DNA from: Talpa occidentalis
Lineage: Eukaryota; Chordata; Mammalia; Eulipotyphla; Talpidae
Assembly (NCBI RefSeq): GCF_014898055.3
Contig: NW_023601212.1
Coordinates: 54,920,329 to 54,984,328 of the forward strand
Direction of reading: 5' to 3'
Length of the DNA: 64,000 bases
This document shows positions 24,181 to 36,882 of this stretch, piece by piece. The notes beneath the pieces were generated by a model. It did not search any database. It saw only the letters and a program-made list of their open reading frames with translations, and was not told the origin of the DNA. The position numbers were made by a program, and so were the translations under genes. Each line of letters starts with the position of its first letter. Position 1 is the first letter of the stretch.

Positions 24181-24475
24181 AGATAAAAAGTTGCATCACT
24201 AAGTAGGTAAGCTGATAAAGCTTTTTTGATGAAAGAAACAGTATGTTGACTTAAATTCTGACACAAGCTCTTTAATCTCAGGCTTGTTTTAAAGTGTTGA
24301 CTGTCATAAGAAACTTAACACGGTATAAAGGAGACAAATACAAAATTTTTATGAGGGTATGGTTTACAATGGGAAAAAAAAAAAATGAACTAACACATCA
24401 CCAAGTAGGAGAAAAGGTAAGCAAGCTAGGACTATTCATGCAATGACATACTAAACGTCAATGAAAATACTTTTA

Positions 24476-24728
24476 AAAAAATATATTTATTTATGCATAC
24501 AAGAACTGGGGTACAGGCCAGAGGTGCCGGGGGTGAGAGGATTCACCAGAGACAGTGGGGAACAGAACAGTCAGACTTACTGAAATACACTGCTGAGGAG
24601 ACAGGAGAGGTCTATTGCACCATGTGGGTTAGCTCCCTACCGGGCAGGGGATTGAACTTGCGCTACAGAGGCCACAGGATAGCTTCACAGTGCTGTGCTT
24701 AACCCCTTGTGCCACCAGGAAGGCCCAG
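24476..24728 (-). mobile_element. tRNA-derived SINE, type B, reverse
   Basis: Reverse copy ending in the head 'gtgccaccaggaaggccc'. Target duplication CAATGAAAATA(C/T)TTTT flanks it near 24459 and 24729. Confidence 0.94.
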
Positions 24729-25182
24729 CAATGAAAATATTTTAAAAGGAGAAATTCCCACAAATAGAGTTCTTAAAAAGCAAGTTGCAAAAGGACATAT
24801 ACAGTATGATACTACTTGCATAAAATTTTAAAATAGGTAATATTGGTATAGATTACAGGAATATATACAAATGTAGTAAAATACATTTACATACTAAGGA
24901 ATAAAATATACCAAATTTGAAAATGAGATTACCTCTGAGAAGCAGAAGGAGAATTGACATGAGGTAGGCATTAGCAAAAGAAACTTCAATGGTGTTGGTA
25001 ATTTATTTCTTTAAAGCTAAGTGTGGACACAGATGATTTTATTATTATTATGCATAGCTTTATAATGTACAAGATATTACGTAATACTTTCTTAAAAATA
25101 AACAAGAATTTTAAAATATGTGGGAAATGGGAGGAAGAACACCCAAGATGGAAGAATGAAAGTGCTCAAGAATGTAATTTCA

Positions 25183-25437
25183 GGGTCTCCCTGGTGGCGC
25201 AAGGGGTTAAGACGCGACTATGCCGCTGCAGCATGAGTTTGATCCCCAGCCAGGGAGGTAACCCAGATGGCGCAGCAGACCTCTCCTGACTCGCCCACTG
25301 CTCCCCTCAGCAGTGTATTTCAGTCAATCTGCCTGTTCTGCTCCCCACTCTGTCTCTGGTGACTCCTCTCACCCCCCACACCTCTGGCCTGTACCCCAGT
25401 TCTTATATGCAAAATAAATAAATCTTTAAAAAAAAAA
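25183..25437 (+). mobile_element. tRNA-derived SINE, type B
   Basis: Head 'ggtctccctggtggcgcaag', tail AATAAATCTTTAAA. Target duplication AAGAATGTAA(T/A)TTCA on both sides. Confidence 0.95.
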
Positions 25438-25753
25438 AAGAATGTAAATTCACTCAGACAAAACAGTATCCTGATTTGAAACTTCAGAAACTTTTCAACT
25501 TTGTAACACAGGACATATAGTCTTTTTTTGAAATAAGTTTAAGCGAAGAAGGTTTTATATCCAAAAAAGAGCAGCAGCAATTTCCTTAGAGCTAAATTAG
25601 CCTCAGTCCAAATAAAAACTACAATTATACCCCACTTTTCAAATGTTCATATTATACCAATTTACTTTTACAAAAGATCTGTACCTTAGTACTTGTTTTT
25701 CCCTAACCACAGAAATCTCAAGAGGATTTTTGCCTTTAAAACAAAAGGGTGCA

Positions 25754-26055
25754 GGGCCTCCCCGGTGGCGCAGCGGTTGAGCGCTGGGTTGCGAAGCTGC
25801 CCGCAGCCTCTGCAGCGCCGGTTCGATTCCCGGCTGCTCCCCGGCCACTGGAGGAGGGTCCTACATGGCGCGCAGACCTCTCCTGCCGCCCGCTGCTCCC
25901 CTCAGCAGTGTACTTTGGTCCTTCTGCCTGCTCTGCTCCCCGCTCTGGCTCTGGTGAATTCTCTCACCCTCCCGCGCTTCTGACTGTACCCATTGCATGT
26001 ATAAACAAACAAATAAATAAATGAACATGCCTCTATAAAAATAAATAAATAAAAT
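25754..26055 (+). mobile_element. tRNA-derived SINE, type A young subfamily
   Basis: GC-rich copy with intact B box GGTTCGATTCCC, and tail ACATGCCTCTATAAAA followed by TAAA units. Perfect 16-bp target duplication AAAACAAAAGGGTGCA at 25738-25753 and 26056-26071. Confidence 0.97.
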
Positions 26056-27170
26056 AAAACAAAAGGGTGCATTCTCCACTTCAAAAAAAAAATTTTTTTT
26101 TCTTGCAGCAAACTTAGATAGAGTCAACCTGTGCTCCAAGCAGGGGGACTTCTTTATACAGGTTTTGTATTTATTATGTCATTTCTGTTTTCACTATATG
26201 CTAGTGTTATTTGGTATGAGCTGGTAGGTTATATTTTGGGTCTTGGAATACTCAAAAATTTTTCCATATAAATTAACATTCATTGCATCTTCACTTTATG
26301 CCATTTCAGCTTATGAAAATGTTTCATAGAAATGCTCTATTTTTGGATAGCAGGGGAAACCTGTACTACCTATGGAAAGGCAGTGTAGAATCAAAACTTT
26401 GGGTCTCCTGATTCCAAGCTACTGATTCATTCCAACAAAGAGAGGTCATTTCATCTACCTAAATTCTTGAGAGGAAGATGGGTCAGTGAAAAAGCAGCAC
26501 AGCTGATTCTAAGTAAAAGAGCTGGTGGCAATTTTTTTATTAACTCAAGCAAACAACAAAGTGATTTCTATAGCATTTACTAACTGTGTTCCCATTACAT
26601 CTAAAGATTACATGAAAAATTTTTACTTTTCTTTAGATATATTTTATGTGACTTTAAAAATAATTAAAATACAAAAGTTAGGAAAAATGAAAATTAGGTT
26701 TTAAAGTTCTCTAAGAATAAAATAGCTATTTCAAATCAGGGGCGGTGGGGAGGAGAGTCAATAAGTAGACACACTCAAAAAGTAGAACATCAAGTATTTA
26801 ATAATTCTAAATAAACAGAACATATATTTCATAAGTTTAAAATGTTAATGTGGCAGATAGTATTTTCCAAAGACGACTGCATCAGTGTATTTCATCCCAT
26901 ATGCTCTTCTTATAATGTAATGTTGACGTTCCTCCTTTGAGAGATGGTATCTGTGTCTCCTCCACTATGAACTTAAATGGGCCTTTGTAGCTGCCTCCAC
27001 CAACAGAATATACAAAAGTGAAATAATGATATTTCAAAGGATAGGTCATAAAAAGCAATAGAGATTCTGTTTGGTGCTCTGCCTGTAGGGATATGTGCCT
27101 TGGGAATCCCAATATGATATGAAAAAAGTTCAGTTAAAGCTGCCATGTTGGATATATGAAGAGATATACA

Positions 27171-27450
27171 GGGCCTCCCTGGTGGCGCAAGGGGTAAAGA
27201 CGCAACCTGTGAAGCTGTCCACAGCCACTGCAGCACGAGTTCCATCCCAGGCCAGGGAGCTACCCACATGGCGCAGCAGACCTCTCCTGACTTGCCTGCT
27301 GCTCCCCTCAGCAGTGTATTTCAGTCAGTCTGCCTGTTCTGTTCCCCACTCTGTCTCTGGTGAATCCTTTCACCCCCACACCTCTGGCCTATACCCCAGT
27401 TCTTGAATGCGTAAATAAATAAATCTTTAAAAAAGAGAGAGAGAGAGAGA
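27171..27450 (+). mobile_element. tRNA-derived SINE, type B
   Basis: Head GGGCCTCCCTGGTGGCGCAA and tail AATAAATAAATCTTTAAA, passing into a GA repeat at 27436-27450. Confidence 0.94.
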
Positions 27451-27598
27451 TGCTCAAGGAGATTCAGATATTCTTGCTCTCAATTCTTTGTCTTTCCAAC
27501 ATTTAATCACAAAGGAGTAATGATTTCAGATGATTCCAGGCCCCAATTCCCATCTGTATTTGAAGGGTCTTATAGAAGCAATAGAATGTGTAGGATGT

Positions 27599-27603
<5 letters not shown>

Positions 27604-27635
<32 letters not shown>
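27604..27635. repeat. (CA)n microsatellite
   Basis: About 16 CA units, followed by an AT-rich stretch with TATATATGTATATATAG. Confidence 0.97.
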
Positions 27636-27639
<4 letters not shown>

Positions 27640-27779
27640 ACAAAATATACTTTATAATACATAAAAGTAATATATATGTATATATAGTACATAAAAGTTA
27701 TATATTATAAAATGCAAAATAGAGATATATAGGTATAGGTAGATTTAAGAATTAGTTCACATAATTTTGGATGTTGGGA

Positions 27780-28320
27780 AGTTGATCATCTGAGGCTAAG
27801 CCAGTAGGCCAGAGACCCAGAGAAAAGTTAATGTCCACCTTGAGTCCAGAGGTGATCTGCTGGCAGAATTTCCTCTTCTTTGTGGAACCTAAATCTGTTT
27901 TCTCTTAAGGACTTCAACTGATTGGATGAGTTCCATCCATATCATGGAGGGCAATCTGTTTTACTCAAAGCCTACCAATTTAACTGTTTATCTCATCTAA
28001 CAAACACCTACATAGCTACCTCTAGAATGGTGTTAGACCAAATACATGGGTACAACAGTTTAACCAAGTTGACAACATAACATTAAGCATAGGCCAACCT
28101 TTACACCAACCCCAGTTAACATCAACTGAAGCAGAGACAACTGCTCCTCCAAGTCCTTCCAAATTGTAGGCTTATGAGCTAGTAAATATTGTTTTTAAGT
28201 CATTAAGTTTCAGGATAATTTGTTGTGCAATATTAGTAACCAGAAATTACATTTGTAAACCATAGTTAGTCCATTTGTGTATGCATTTGCTAGGTCATTC
28301 ACTTTTATTTTCACATTTGT
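27780..28320. repeat. Ancient interspersed repeat, family not assigned
   Basis: Text such as 'actgattggatgagttccat', 'ggagggcaatctgttttact' and 'taagtcattaagtttcagg' recurs in old mammalian interspersed repeats. I cannot name the family with confidence. Confidence 0.4.
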
Positions 28321-28365
28321 TTTAGGTAGAAGTGATACTGAACTTCTGTAACCACCAGTAAGTAA

Positions 28366-28610
28366 TGGGCCTCCCTGAAGGTGCACAGGGTTAAATCTTG
28401 GCACTGTGAAGCTATCACAGCCACTGCAGCACTAGATTGATCCCTGGCCAGGGAGCTGACCCACAGGGCGCAGCAGACCTCTTCTGTCTCACCAGCTGCT
28501 CCCCTCAGCAGTGTATTTCAGTAGATTCGCCTCTATGTCAACCCCCCATGCCTCTGGCCTACACCCCAGCTCTTGTGTGCATAAACAAATATATCTTTAA
28601 AAAAAAAAAA
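28366..28610 (+). mobile_element. tRNA-derived SINE, type B, internally deleted
   Basis: Head 'gggcctccctgaaggtgcac'; the body lacks part of the segment between CAGTAGATTCGCCT and the CCCCCATGCC block. Tail AAATATATCTTTAAAA. Target duplication CCAGTAAGTAA on both sides. Confidence 0.9.
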
Positions 28611-29376
28611 CAATAACCAGTAAGTAAGATTGGTAGCTAATCAGAATGGAGTAAATCAGGGGACCCTCCTCCTCCTCCTATTTTGGGGCAGAATATAAAC
28701 TCCTTAATTGTTAGATCTTGGGAATCAGAAGACAGAAACTTTTTAGCAACCAATGTGGAACTATTTTAATATTTAAACAACCAAACCATTATTGACCGGT
28801 TGGGGTGTCAGCTGGGAAATAGGTATGACACCTTGATGTAATGTTTGTCATGAGCTTTGGCACATTTGTTTGATCATCCTAACAACCCTTGAAGAAAAAT
28901 ATGGCAAGAATTTGTCTTTAGTAAGAATGCACTGGATCACCTCAAGAGAATCTATTTTTCACTTGACATACCCACAGGTATAAGTCTACGCCCAACAACA
29001 TTTGTTTCTCATGATGGATGCTGCTCAGTCCTGACACCATGACTCAGCTAAGGGGAATTGCCTTGACATGCTGAGATTCTGTGGCCTAATGCTGGCCAGA
29101 AATATGAAGCATAGAATGTACATTAAAAATCTTTGAGTAAAACACATATCTTTAAGATCCAGTTATTCATAGTCACAGATGAAATGTATCAATAAGGCAG
29201 CAATATTGGTCTATAAAACAGAGAAAGGAGAACTTGGGGTTTGAGGTCATCAGAGACTCAGAACCTCACTCTTAGTAAATGTGAAAGGTTATCTGACCAT
29301 TACAGAAAGTCATAACTTGAAAGAAAATAAATTCTAACTAAAACAGAACTTTTTAGTACTAGTAAAATTAAACCAG

Positions 29377-29645
29377 AGGCCTCCCTGGTGGTGCAAGGGG
29401 TTAAGACACATCCTATGAAGCTGATCACAGCCACTGCAGCACAAGTTCAATCCCTGGCCAGGGACATACCCACATGGTGCAGCAGACCTCTCCTGACTCA
29501 CCTGCTGCTCCCCTCAGCAGTGTATTTCAGTCAATCTGCCTGTTCTGCTCCCCACTCTGTCTCTGGTGAATCCTCTCAACCCCCCTCAATACTTTTGGCC
29601 TGTACCCCAGTTCTTGTATACATAAATAAATAAATCTTAAAAAAA
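29377..29645 (+). mobile_element. tRNA-derived SINE, type B
   Basis: Head 'aggcctccctggtggtgcaa', tail AAATAAATAAATCTTAAAA. Flanked by related AAATTAAACCAGA text near 29365 and 29650. Confidence 0.94.
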
Positions 29646-29925
29646 ATAAAATTAAGTTAAACCAGAACTTTATACTTTGCTTAATTTACTTACAAACTCT
29701 TGATGAGTAAATAATAAAACAGATTGGCCCTGCATTATTGCTAGGAAAAAGATTTATCACTCTCTAAAAAAGTTAAACTATCACTTTTAAAAGAGATTGT
29801 AGAAATGTTAAATGTATATTGCAGCTATTTGAATCTAGCAACAAAACAAACCCAAGTAAGCACAAATTTATTTTTGGATGATTTAGAAATGTATTTTCTA
29901 ACTTTAAGAAAGATTTAAAAGTCCA

Positions 29926-30195
29926 GGGGCATCCCCGGTGGCGCAGCAGGTGGAGTGCAGTGCGGAGAAGCTGTCCGCAGGCTCTGCGCACGGGCTCCAT
30001 TCCCAGCCAGCCGGGGCGATACCTACATGGCGGGCAGACCTCTCCTGTCTTGCCTGTTGCTCCCCTCAGCAGTGTTTTAGGTCCATCTATCTGTTTTGCT
30101 CCCCTCTCTGTCTCTGGTGAGTCTTCTCACCCTCCCGCACCTCTAGCCTGTACTCCAGTTCTTGTATAAGCAAATAAATAAATCTTTTAAAAAAG
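29926..30195 (+). mobile_element. tRNA-derived SINE, type C
   Basis: Head 'gggcatccccggtggcgcag', CAGCCAGCCGGGGC in place of the usual linker, tail GCAAATAAATAAATCTTTT. Confidence 0.92.
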
Positions 30196-30414
30196 TAAAA
30201 AATCTCTACTCCAAATAATCTAGGAGTAAAATTAACATTGATTTTGTAAAAACCGGTTGTTGAGAATGAAATTCTGTGATAAAAATATGTTAGGATATAA
30301 AAGGGCTTTAAAACTTCCATATTTGGAGAAGAGGGTATTGTTGATCTAACCCACATCTGACTTCAAACCTACTAATGAATTGCCTAAGATTCTAGAATAA
30401 GAAGTTTAACCTAG

Positions 30415-30731
30415 GGCCTCCCCGGTGGCGCAATGGTTGAGCGTTGGGTTGTGAAGCTGCCCACGGCCTCTGTGGCGCCGGTTCGATCCCCGGCTGCTCC
30501 CCGGCCACCGGAGGAGGGTCCCGCATGGCGCGCAGACCTCTCCTGCCGCCCGCTGCTCCCCTCAGCAGTGTGCTTCAGTCCTTCTGCCTGCTCTGCTCCC
30601 CGCTCTGGCTCTGGTGAATTCTCTCACCCTCCCGCGCTTCTGACTGTACCCAGTGCTTGTATAAACAAAACAAACAAATAAATAAATAAAACATGCCTCT
30701 ATAAAAAAAAAAAAAACTTTAAAAAAAAAAA
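30415..30731 (+). mobile_element. tRNA-derived SINE, type A young subfamily
   Basis: GC-rich copy with intact GGTTCGATCCCC B box and the ACATGCCTCTATAAAA tail. Target duplication AAGTTTAACCTAG at 30402-30414 and 30732-30744. Confidence 0.97.
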
Positions 30732-31153
30732 AAGTTTAACCTAGATGGACTTAGTGTTAGCACAGATCCTGGTTTCAGGATTTTTTTTTTTTTTTTTTGA
30801 GCTGTAGGATATGACTTGAAGATTTGATGGAAATATGGGGCAGTTAAGTCAGCATTAGCACTATACTTTCTCTCATCCTGTTTTTAAGTTATTGGTTCAT
30901 AGTGGTTAGTAAAAGTAGCTAAGACTTAGGAAGAACATCCTTGTAATGTGTAAAGTTGACATGAAAAGGATAAACATGCTCTTCACAAAGGGCATGTCCC
31001 TCTTTGCAATCAGAAATAAAACATAAACCTGTTTAATACCGTGCTAAACATTCAGTTTACAGATAATAAAAACTCATTGAATAAATGGATGGATGAATTC
31101 ATTCCATCAATGAAGTAGACTTGGAGAACTAGCTATAAGCCTAACACAGAACA

Positions 31154-31441
31154 GGGCCTCCCCGGTGGTGCAGCGGTTGAGCGCTGGGTTGCGAAGCTGC
31201 CCGCGGCCTCTGCGGCGCCAGTTCGATCCCTGGCTGCTCCCCGGCCACCGGAGGAGGGTCCCACATGGCGCGCAGACCTCTCCTGCCGCCCGCTGCTTCC
31301 CTCAGCGGTGTACTTCGGTCCTTCTGCCTGCTCTGCTCCCTGCTCTGGCTCTGGTGAATTCTCTCACCCTCCCACGCTTCTGACTGTACCCAGTGCATGT
31401 ATAAACAAACAAACAAATAAATAAATAAAGCATGCCGCTAT

Positions 31442-31472
<31 letters not shown>

Positions 31473-31475
31473 AGA
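31154..31475 (+). mobile_element. tRNA-derived SINE, type A young subfamily
   Basis: Tail GCATGCCGCTATAAAA then poly(A). Perfect 17-bp target duplication AAGCCTAACACAGAACA at 31137-31153 and 31476-31492. Confidence 0.97.
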
Positions 31476-33059
31476 AAGCCTAACACAGAACAAAATCCAC
31501 TTCTTAAATACATGGTTATTCAGATCAAAGTAGTTAAGGTTGAATTATCTGGAAAATTGCTTCCAATCCACATTTTACTTTTGATGGCTAATCCTTCAAG
31601 ATGACTAATGAAGTGCTCTTGGAATAGAGCCAGGTAATGGGGTGAGTGAATTTCTTCCTCTATTTCTGGTAAGTTTAAAAGCAAACTGAGGTTTAGCACA
31701 ACCTGAGGTTGATGACTTTTCTTTAAAGAGGCTTAGAATTATAGATTCCTTTACTGCAGCAAATGTGAGACATGAAAACAATGAGTACAAATCAAAAATG
31801 TTTAACAAAAGCATTGTTGAGTATAAAAAAAAATTGCTTAAATGATAGCTGGTCTGACATTTAGGTAAGTAAAAAAAAATTCTATACACATATATGCAAA
31901 TATGTAAAATACATAAATATGATAAACTCTAATGTTGGGGAGCAGATCTGAATTAGGGTGAAACTGACTTGCAATCATTTTATTGCTATAACCTTTCCCA
32001 AGATATTTGAATAAGATAACCAATACACTTGACTCTAAATATTAAGTTTTGCCCATTTTCCCCAAATTAATTTTTATACTTGTTAAGAACAAGAGTACTT
32101 TTGAAATATTTTACCTGTAAAAATTATACTTTCCTATATTTAATCTCCATTAAACTTCAATATTAGTTTCTTTTAATATTGAGAGTCATCTTCTTTAGCA
32201 TTTTCCCTTTTTGTTCCTTTTGGTTTAGCAAACAGACATGGTAATCCTTTTAACCATACACAGGCAATCCTTTTTTCTTAGAGCACTCTGAAAGAGAAGG
32301 CCATTTCTCTTTCGAGTGTCTCCGTTCTATGCTGGTTTACAGACTAATTATATAAATGAAAAATGCAGTGGAACATCTTACAGCAAGACAGCTGCAATGA
32401 AAAAAAAAAGCTGAAGAATATAAATCAGAATGAGGTTAAATGTAACCAAACCAGGTTATATTTTGCAAGGGGGTAAACCACCCTATTTACAGGCGGTGGA
32501 AAGTTTTAAACCGTTGACAGGAGATTTTCTGTTGCTCTTCCAAAAATAGAAAGAGGCAGCTGGATACTGAGCCTGGAAGAATACCCACAGGTTTTAATGA
32601 GGCTTATCAACCACTAAAAACACTCTTGGAATCCCGGGATTGGGTGCTCCCCACCTGTTGAAGAATAAATGAGAACATGTGAGCATTTGGTTACAAATCC
32701 TACTGTAGTAACAGAAGTCCCACAAAATATAAGGAGGAAAAGCAGCTGGAATTGTGTTACAGAGAATTTCAGAAATAAGAGTGACTATGAAGAGGTAGTT
32801 GGTTTTGGAAATGTAAGTGATTGCATAGATTAAGCATGAATTGACAAATTTGTGCAAAACCTGTACACTATTCTAACATGCTATTGATTAGTTTACATAT
32901 ATATAAGTAGGTAACAATTTATTGCAATGTTACTGTATTATAAATGATAACTATATATTACATATAGCTAACATATGGTTACATAGCATATAATAAACAA
33001 CTCTTGTTATTTACTACATTATTGTTATTACCTAGCCACCTTTTAACCTCTAGTAACCT

Positions 33060-33235
33060 GTGATCCACACACATTGTCTTAATTCTCATCAAAACCTGTG
33101 ATGTGTTAACTTTGTCCCTCTTTCACAGATGAGGAGGTTGGAGAGTGGAAAGATCAAGTGACTAGGTCACAGTCACAGGTTGGAGAGTGGTACAGCTAGA
33201 ACTGGAACCTTTGTTTCCTGAAGCTGGACTGTATG
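33060..33235 (+). mobile_element. MIR fragment
   Basis: Includes 'tttcacagatgaggaggttg' and 'ctaggtcacagtcacaggtt', the MIR core, ending near 'tttgtttcctgaagctggac'. Confidence 0.75.
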
Positions 33236-33284
33236 TGTCTGTTCCACTGCACTGTGCCGCTGATCAAGGCAGACACTCTTTGGA

Positions 33285-35021
33285 GCTTCTGTACAGCAAA
33301 AGAGACAGTAACCAAAAAAAAGAGAAACCTCAGCGAGTGGGAGAAAATTTTTGCACACAACACTAATGATAAAGGACTGATCACAAAAATCTACAAAGAG
33401 CTGATGAGACTCAACAACAACAAAGAAAATAATCCAGTCAAAAAATGGGCAGAAGAGCTAAAAAGAAACTTCTCTGAAGAGGAAATGCAAATGGCCAACA
33501 GGCATATGAAAAAATGTTCAACATCACTTGTCATCAGGGAAATGCAAATCAAAACTACAATGAGATACCATCTTACACCAGTGAGAATGGCACATATTAA
33601 AAAAACTAGCAACAACAAATGTTGGCGAGGGTGTGGAGAAAAAGGAACTCTCCTGCACTGTTGGTGGGAGTGCAAACTGGTCCAACCACTATGGAGAGCT
33701 GTGTGGAGATTTCTGGACCTACTAAAGATGGAGCTTCCATATGATCCAGCAATTCTACTCCTAGGTATTTACCCAAAGGACACAGAAACATCAATTCCAA
33801 AGAGCACCTGCACCCCTATGTTTATAGCAACACTATTTACAATAGCTAAGCTTTGGAAACAACCCAAATGCCCAAAAATAGATGACTGGATCAAGAAGAT
33901 GTGGTACATATATACCATGGAATATTACTCAGCATTCAAAAAAGATAAACACATGCAATTTGCAGCAACATGGATGGTGCTGGAAGGGATCATGCTCAGC
34001 AAAATAAGCCAGAAAGAAAAAGAAAAATACCGGATGGTCTCACTCATAGCAGGAATCTAGAAAACTTAAATAAGGAACCAGGAAAATGAATAACTATAAG
34101 AAAGTGAAAATCAAAATCAACAAAAATCTATGAACCAGAGACACTCTATGGGGGGTAGGGGGCGGGAGGGGAGGGATTGTGGTCAAAGTAAGGGGGTTGC
34201 AATTGTATGGGTAATATAAAAATAAAATGTATTATAAAAAAAATGGGCAGATGAGCTAAAAAGAAACTTCTCCAAAGAGGAAATGCAAATGGCCAACAAG
34301 CATATGAAAAAATGTTCAACATCACTTGTAATCAGGGAAATGCAAATCAAAACTACAATGAGATAACATCTTACCCTGTGAGAATGGCACATATTAAAAA
34401 AACTAGCAACAACAAATATTGGTGAGGATGTGGAGAAAAAGGAACTCTCCTGCATTGCTGGTGGGAGTGCAAACTGGTCCAACCACTATGGAGAGTTGTG
34501 TGGAGATTGCTCAACCTACTAAAGATGGAGCTTCCATATGATCCAGCAATTCCACTCCTAGGTATTTACCCAAAGGACACAGAAACATTAATTCAAAAGG
34601 GCACCTGCACCCCTAAGTTTATAGCAGCACTATTTACAATAGCTAAGCTTTGGAAACAACCCAAATGCCCAATATTTGATGACTGGATCAAGAAGATGTG
34701 GTACATATACACAATGGAATATTACTCAGCAATCAAAAAAGATAAACTCATGCAATTTGCAGCAATATGGATTGAGCTGGAAGGGATCATGCTCATCGAA
34801 ATAAGCCAGAAAGAAAAAGAAAAATACTGGGTGGTCTCACTCATAGCAGGGATTTAGAAAACCTAAATAAGGGACCAGGAAAAAACCAAATTATAATAAA
34901 GTAAAAATCAAAATCAACAAGCAACTATAAACCAGATACACATCACGGGGCAGGGCAGGGGGAGAAGGTAGTAGGATCAAAACAAGGGTGGTGGGAATTG
35001 TATGGGGACTATATATATAAA
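33285..35021 (+). mobile_element. Composite L1: young L1 within an older L1
   Basis: The outer element is flanked by a 16-bp duplication GCAGAC(A/G)CTCTTTGGA at 33269-33284 and 35022-35037. The inner element (33454-34237) is flanked by AAAAAATGGGCAGA at 33440-33453 and 34238-34251. Both carry the C-terminal end of ORF2 and a G-rich 3'UTR, but the two 3'UTRs belong to different subfamilies. The 275-residue open frame at 33233-34060 is the C-terminal part of L1 ORF2 protein with upstream chance codons, not a host gene. Confidence 0.88.
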
Positions 35022-36039
35022 GCAGACGCTCTTTGGAAAGAACACGGGGATGCATATTTCTGTGCTTTGGATGAACAAAAAAGATAGGCATGCCAGAGAA
35101 ATAGGTCTGTGGGCTAGGTTCATGATCCTTCCCTTTGTTTCAACTATCTAGCCACCTTTTAACCAACCCACATAGATGATAAGGAAAAAGGGGAGCTAGA
35201 AGAGATTTATATGTGGCTCCTTCCCATATTTAACTTTACCACTCGTCAATAACTTTAATCCTGAACTCAGGTCAAAATGAAGGAGAAATTTTATTAATTT
35301 TCCATTTTGAAATGCAGTTAGAATACACATACAGTTCATATTATAAAATTCAATTTTTGTCCTATGACAAGAGTTTACCATTAGTACAAGCATCTGACAT
35401 TAGTAGCATATAAAAACTATATTTTTAATTTTTGTCAGAAGTGGCATTATGCAGTGCACCCAAGTTTGTTTTCATGAAGCAGTCTATAAAAGGATTATAG
35501 GAGTTTGAAGATTAGAAGTTAAGTGACAGAGCAACATTCTTGAAAGGATAATAACAAAGAACACATCCCCCCATTTCCTCCTATATGTTTTCGCATAGAG
35601 ATTATAGAATTTTCAGAAATAACCCTAAATTGAGTGATGTTAGAAAGTATGGAAAAAATTTGTACATCTCTCCCCTTCGTGTCCTACTTTATCAAAAATA
35701 ATGTATGCTACAATACAAAATAATCATAACTATCCTGGACATTAACTGATATAATTTCACTATGATTCTATATTAGGTGCTTAAAATGGTCTCTATCATA
35801 TAACCTAATGTGAATATTTTTTTGAATCTGGGAGAATTTCTTTTTAAATCACCTCTTATAATTCTCCAGCAAGAAGTAACCATGAACTTACATCAAAAGC
35901 ATTTTCATCGACACTCTTATAGAAGATAATATCAGAGTTAAAAGTATGTTTAATACAAATCCACACCAGTAAACGTTTCTTAGTACCTGGAAAGCTGACC
36001 TATTTGATATGAACTGAAAAGTAGACTAGATTCCTGAAA

Positions 36040-36190
36040 TAAATGTCTGGTTCCATCACTGACTCATTATGCAAGCTTAAGCAAGCTATTTAATCTCTTA
36101 GTATCTTAGTTTCTCCACCTATAAAATGGGGGTAATAATATTTGCTATTAGATAACGTCAGCAAAGCACTTGGAGAACCTCAGATGAAAG
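36040..36190 (+). mobile_element. MIR fragment
   Basis: Shows 'tttctccacctataaaatgg' and 'gggtaataatatttgcta', the MIR 3' part. Confidence 0.75.
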
Positions 36191-36603
36191 GCGCCAGAAG
36201 TATTTTGTTATCTGAAGCATGACCTCATACTGTCTGAAAAATGGACTTTACCAGCTTGCTGATTATTCCAGCACCTTTACTTCCAAGCTTTCCCCATTGA
36301 ACTTGCTTTTGGGACTTTATTAATTTCTACTTACACACTTTTTGTATGTTAATTTGTATGTTAATTTGTATTTATAGGAGAATTGATGTTTTGAAGAAAC
36401 TATGAGACCATGCTTTAATTTTGTGGTTTTTTAGTTTGTTTAAACTCATGCTTATGTCTAAGTTTGAAACAAATAAAAAAGTGCTTAAACAACCTTTTAA
36501 TTATAGAAGACACCTATAGGAAAGAGAGTTACATTAGTTTTATCTATTCACCCCTCTATAGTTTATATTTTATTTCATATCAAAGGTGATTTTTAGTATG
36601 TAC

Positions 36604-36882
36604 AGATACAGTCTTCCTCATAAACCATGTGGAAAATTTAAGGCAGATGTTAAGACTGCTGTAAATTTTGAAGCTTGTGTCCCTTTTCTGGAGGAATAAC
36701 AACATGATATAAGGACAAAAGATAAGTTGCTTAGCACTAAGTCTGAGCTTAACCAAGAGACCAGCCAACTAATACACATTGATCTCCTTGGGGAAATGCC
36801 AAAGATCAAAGGGCTACTTCAGGAATTACCAGATGACTCAAAAGCAGAGCTGCTGATTCAACAACAATTAAAAGTTAGAGGT
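36604..36882 (+). pseudogene. Unrecognised coding-like frame with one stop
   Basis: Frame 1 from 36604 reads 93 codons with a single TAA at 36697-36699. The 61 codons after the stop include ETSQLIHIDLLGEMPKIKG and ELPDDSKAELLIQQQLK, which look protein-like rather than random AT-rich translation. The segment is preceded by TTTTTAG and followed by AG|GTAAAA, so it could be a relic exon. I do not recognise the protein, and chance cannot be excluded. Confidence 0.3.

Noticed and set aside
33233..34060. 275-residue open frame, the longest in the window
   Set aside because: It is the C-terminal end of L1 ORF2 protein (motifs such as [19 protein letters not shown] and [15 protein letters not shown]), with a chance start upstream of the insertion.
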